A stretch of 64,000 nt of DNA. Source: Brevipalpus yothersi. Its lineage: Eukaryota; Arthropoda; Arachnida; Trombidiformes; Tenuipalpidae. The DNA is taken from positions 1-64,000 of the forward strand of contig QZCP01000227.1 in assembly GCA_003956705.1 (NCBI GenBank), written 5' to 3'. Shown here one piece after another: positions 61,529-64,000 of this stretch (position 1 is its first letter; each line of letters starts with the position of its first letter). Position numbers and translations under genes: made by a program. Below the pieces are notes generated by a model. The model saw only the letters and a list, made by a program, of their open reading frames with translations. It ran no database searches and was not told the DNA's origin.

Positions 61529-62150
61529 TGTGAGAGAAACTACCGAGTTCAACACAAATCACACTGAGAAGAAGCTAAGATGAGCGTCGAGCTCGATAGA
61601 TTTCAGCTTTGCCAATCTACTAGGGCCGCTAGCGACTGACCGGTGCACAAATACCGAATTTTGGGGCGAAAGTAGGCGACAGTGCGTCGAGCACAAACTT
61701 AGATTACGAATAAGTTTAATGAGAAAGATGGAAAAGAAAGAGATGGAAAAGAGAGAGAGAGAAAGAGTACAAAACTGAATGACCAGGGCGGTCGGTGGTC
61801 GGGCAGAGTAACGACTTGAACGGCAGGGTTACAAGTGTCCTAACAAAGGAACAGATCGGTCTTATATACTTTCGGGCAGGGAGCCCAGGATGCGGAAACT
61901 GAGTTAGCGGAAGCTAGTGGCCATCGAGTGGCAGAAAGTGTCGGTTCATCTGTGGAACAGATGTGGGTCAGCGGAGACGGAAACTGAGTTGGCCTCGATG
62001 GCCGAAAATGGGTGCATATATAGGCCAAGCAATGGCAATGGTTCAGTTCAATTATAAAATAAGTATTGGAAAAGTATAAAATAATATAATAAGTGAATGA
62101 ATGAGGTGGTTGACTTGGCGTCATTGGGAGGGTTGGCATTTCTTGCCACA
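61529..62150 (-). mobile_element. Long terminal repeat (3' LTR of a minus-strand LTR element)
   Basis: Begins TGTGAGAGAAAC and ends TTTCTTGCCACA, so it has the TG...CA ends expected, with TGTG/CACA as terminal inverted repeat. It has higher GC than the flanks and a TATATAAG box on the minus strand (61868-61861) as a candidate U3 promoter. It interrupts array-like sequence on its left. The 5' LTR would lie beyond the window, so the pair and the target-site duplication cannot be checked here. Confidence 0.62.
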
Positions 62151-62162
62151 TACCCCCGCCTC
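62151..62162 (-). other. Polypurine tract next to the LTR
   Basis: On the minus strand GAGGCGGGGGTA directly precedes the LTR start TGTGGC. This is the place and composition of the plus-strand primer of LTR retroelements and sets the orientation as minus. Confidence 0.55.
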
Positions 62163-62223
62163 ATGATCAAGACACCTTCCCAATGATGGCGAGGAAAACG
62201 CCGAGTATAAATTGGAAGTGTCT

Positions 62224-62508
62224 TTATGGAGTGGCAGCTTTGTCCTTGGCGGACTTCTTCTTATTCTTCTTCTTCCCACTGACGAGAGTAGGACAGGTGT
62301 GCTGACGGACAGCGGGATTCAGCAAAGAAGTTCCAGATGATGTGGTTTGCGACAGGAGACCATATTCCCGTAGGGACGATGGTGAGATTCCACGTAGTGA
62401 GCTTCTCCTTGGTGAAGCTGAGGTAACTTTGGACGAACAACTGGAGCTTGAGCTTGAGAGCTGGACGCTGATGGAGTTGGACTTGGATTTTCCAAGCTTT
62501 GTGAGCAA
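62224..62508 (-). other. Alternative-frame C-terminal extension of the element protein
   Basis: A second minus frame overlaps the end of the preceding one and reads through a Ser-rich stretch to a basic end (SGKKKNKKKSAKDKAATP). It looks more protein-like than the last 35 residues of the main frame. A frameshift (mutation or programmed) or a small intron may join them. Confidence 0.35.
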
Positions 62509-64000
62509 ATTGTGGATGCTTCGAGCTGATCGGGCAGATCCTGCGATGAGACTACCTGGGTAGCGGCTGAGGACGGTGCGATGGCTGGAGGCTGATCGCT
62601 TGTGGAAGGCGCTGGTATGGTGTCCTCGGTGGACGGTGCAAGTGGTGAGAATGCTGGACTTGGCTCGTCTTCTTCTTCAGGTGCTTGAGAATCTTTTTCT
62701 TCGATGTTTGATTCAGCTGGAAGCTGCTCAGTTTGATTAACTGGATCAGGATGAGGAACATCAGATATACCGAACTCGGCAATCTCTCGAATTTCAGCAT
62801 CGAGCTGAGGATCATTGGCAGGAGCATCATCGAATAGTATCGATGCAGCCGCGAAGGCAATGTCTTGAGAATCATTATTGAGGTGTTCTTCAATTAATTG
62901 TGCATTTTGATCATCAGAAATCAGTCCCTGGCTGGGAGCAATTGCATATAAGTCATCATATGCAGTAGGGACAGTATCACCGAACGTTGGCGGTGGAGTT
63001 TCTTGGCGTGCAGCCTCTGGAACAACTTGTTCTTCTGGACGAAGACTTCGAGCTACCGCTTCGGAAAACTGAGCATCGTCGTAATGCGGCAGTGGATCCT
63101 CTTGTTGAGGTGCTGATTCTTGGTAAGCTGCATCCCAATCGATGGGACTATGTGCAGGCTCTTGGAAATTCCAGTCAATCATATCGCGATCGACTTGGCG
63201 AGCAATTCTTAATTCTCTTGACATGGACGGATCGGCATCAGGATTAGGGTGGAACGCTCTCCAATCTTCTGGATTGGCATAATCTTGACCGAAGTTCCAT
63301 TGCGGGAATGGATCACTGTGTGTGTATTGGCAGGAAGCCAAAAGCCGGACAGGCCAATACTGACGATCAACAAATGTAAAGGCGAGAAGCCTGGCTACCC
63401 ATGCATTGGGAGACCATTGCTCAGGAGGCTGATCAATTAATGGCTTCGATAGCCGATACAAATTCATGAGAATTTGAGCGGTGAAGGTTGGTGGATGTCT
63501 GGACGGGAACACAATGGTTCGATTAAAGATGAGATGGGCAATGAAGCGAATATTGAAAGATCCATGGACTCGCGGTGAGTAGAATCTAGTCAAATCGATG
63601 AGTTTTGGTCGAACGATGAGTATTTGATCGGGCGAGAAGCCCAAGTATGCAAGATGTGCTTCAGGCTCGGCGCCTATAATATTCTTTGCAACAAAGAGGA
63701 ATTCAGCAACTTGTTTGATTACCGTGCTTGGATTCGCTCCAAATCGAATTTGATTCCAATGAAGTCTGTGAAATTGATGCTGGAAGTTGAGAATATATCG
63801 GCGCTTGTAGCGAATAAAAGTCTCGAATACTGTTTCACCAGTATTCCGAACTATGGCAACCCAGATCGCGCGGAGCGATGGTTCTTCGTAATCGGAAAGC
63901 TTAACTAAAGCACATTGAGTGTAAATCGAGATGGTACAATCTACAGGGAAATTGACGTCTGTATTACGGCTGATAATGGGTTCCATCCATTCTGGAACGC
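62319..64000 (-). CDS. Element-borne protein with a degenerate REXO4/ISG20-like exonuclease fold (partial)
   Basis: Open frame running off the right edge (in-frame codons continue before the Met at 63986), at least 555 residues. Residues 10-190 (counted from that Met) resemble DEDDh RNA exonucleases of the REXO4/ISG20 group by landmark order: VDCT for the LDCE motif, NTGETVFETFIRY for the GEVLYDTFVKP strand, IIGAEPEAHLAYLGF for the LVGH...DL segment, PKLIDLTRFY for the DT motif, and SRHPPTFTAQILMNLYRL for the HSSVEDARAAMELYRL helix. Of the catalytic positions the Glu and at least two Asp are changed (to Thr, His, Thr), so it is probably inactive. After this come an aromatic middle part and a long acidic Pro/Ser-rich tail. 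It lies just inside the LTR and polypurine tract, where a retroelement would carry its last gene. Alternatives are an unusual Gag or a captured host gene. Confidence 0.55.
   Translation of the reverse strand, partial: VPEWMEPIISRNTDVNFPVDCTISIYTQCALVKLSDYEEPSLRAIWVAIVRNTGETVFETFIRYKRRYILNFQHQFHRLHWNQIRFGANPSTVIKQVAEFLFVAKNIIGAEPEAHLAYLGFSPDQILIVRPKLIDLTRFYSPRVHGSFNIRFIAHLIFNRTIVFPSRHPPTFTAQILMNLYRLSKPLIDQPPEQWSPNAWVARLLAFTFVDRQYWPVRLLASCQYTHSDPFPQWNFGQDYANPEDWRAFHPNPDADPSMSRELRIARQVDRDMIDWNFQEPAHSPIDWDAAYQESAPQQEDPLPHYDDAQFSEAVARSLRPEEQVVPEAARQETPPPTFGDTVPTAYDDLYAIAPSQGLISDDQNAQLIEEHLNNDSQDIAFAAASILFDDAPANDPQLDAEIREIAEFGISDVPHPDPVNQTEQLPAESNIEEKDSQAPEEEDEPSPAFSPLAPSTEDTIPAPSTSDQPPAIAPSSAATQVVSSQDLPDQLEASTICSQSLENPSPTPSASSSQAQAPVVRPKLPQLHQGEAHYVESHHRPYGNMVSCRKPHHLELLC

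Noticed and set aside
62151..62180. Primer-binding site of a plus-strand LTR element
   Set aside because: The bases after the LTR (TACCCCCGCCTC) do not look like the complement of a tRNA end. They fit a polypurine tract on the minus strand.

Overview
The window looks like nuclear DNA of an arthropod, most likely an acariform mite. The taxon is inferred from gene content and style (AT-rich, short spliceosomal introns with GT-AG ends, long (GA)n/(TC)n tracts, compact metazoan genes) and not from any marker gene. One assembly gap (307 N) sits inside a GA tract at 38029-38335.

Left part (1-25.1 kb), conserved genes: the ribonucleotide reductase large subunit in one uninterrupted coding exon (+, 2555-4963); a two-exon NudE/Ndel1 dynein-regulator homologue (+, 5720-6716); a ten-exon gene (-, 18554-7988) for an apical-matrix type ZP-domain membrane protein of about 2108 residues whose ectodomain carries twelve PAN modules arranged as four a-b-c triplets; and a twelve-exon SLC6-type transporter of about 807 residues (-, 25104-20977). 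All splice junctions given were read by eye; the phases close into one frame for each gene.

Middle part (25.1-39.6 kb): a gene desert of about 14.5 kb in which I can support only simple repeats and the gap.

Right part (39.6-64 kb), accessory and fast evolving: a secreted, about 1096-residue Gln/Ser/Tyr-rich repeat protein (+); then an array of five genes (+) for small secreted-and-membrane-anchored proteins built from one repeated eight-cysteine module (here called the NCCYF module). Three genes have one module and two have three modules. All five share a GCGCA-type promoter motif about 180-210 bp before the start codon. Between them lie a C39-like cysteine peptidase gene (-, 54691-56059, possible bacterial origin) and many decayed copies of the Gln-rich gene and of the peptidase, showing that the locus grew by repeated segmental duplication.

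Right edge: a long terminal repeat (61529-62150, TGTG...CACA) with an adjacent polypurine tract marks the 3' end of an LTR element on the minus strand, inserted in a sixth, decayed unit of the array. Its last open frame (minus, running off the window) looks like an ISG20/REXO4-type exonuclease fold that has lost most catalytic acids, joined to a long acidic Pro/Ser-rich tail.
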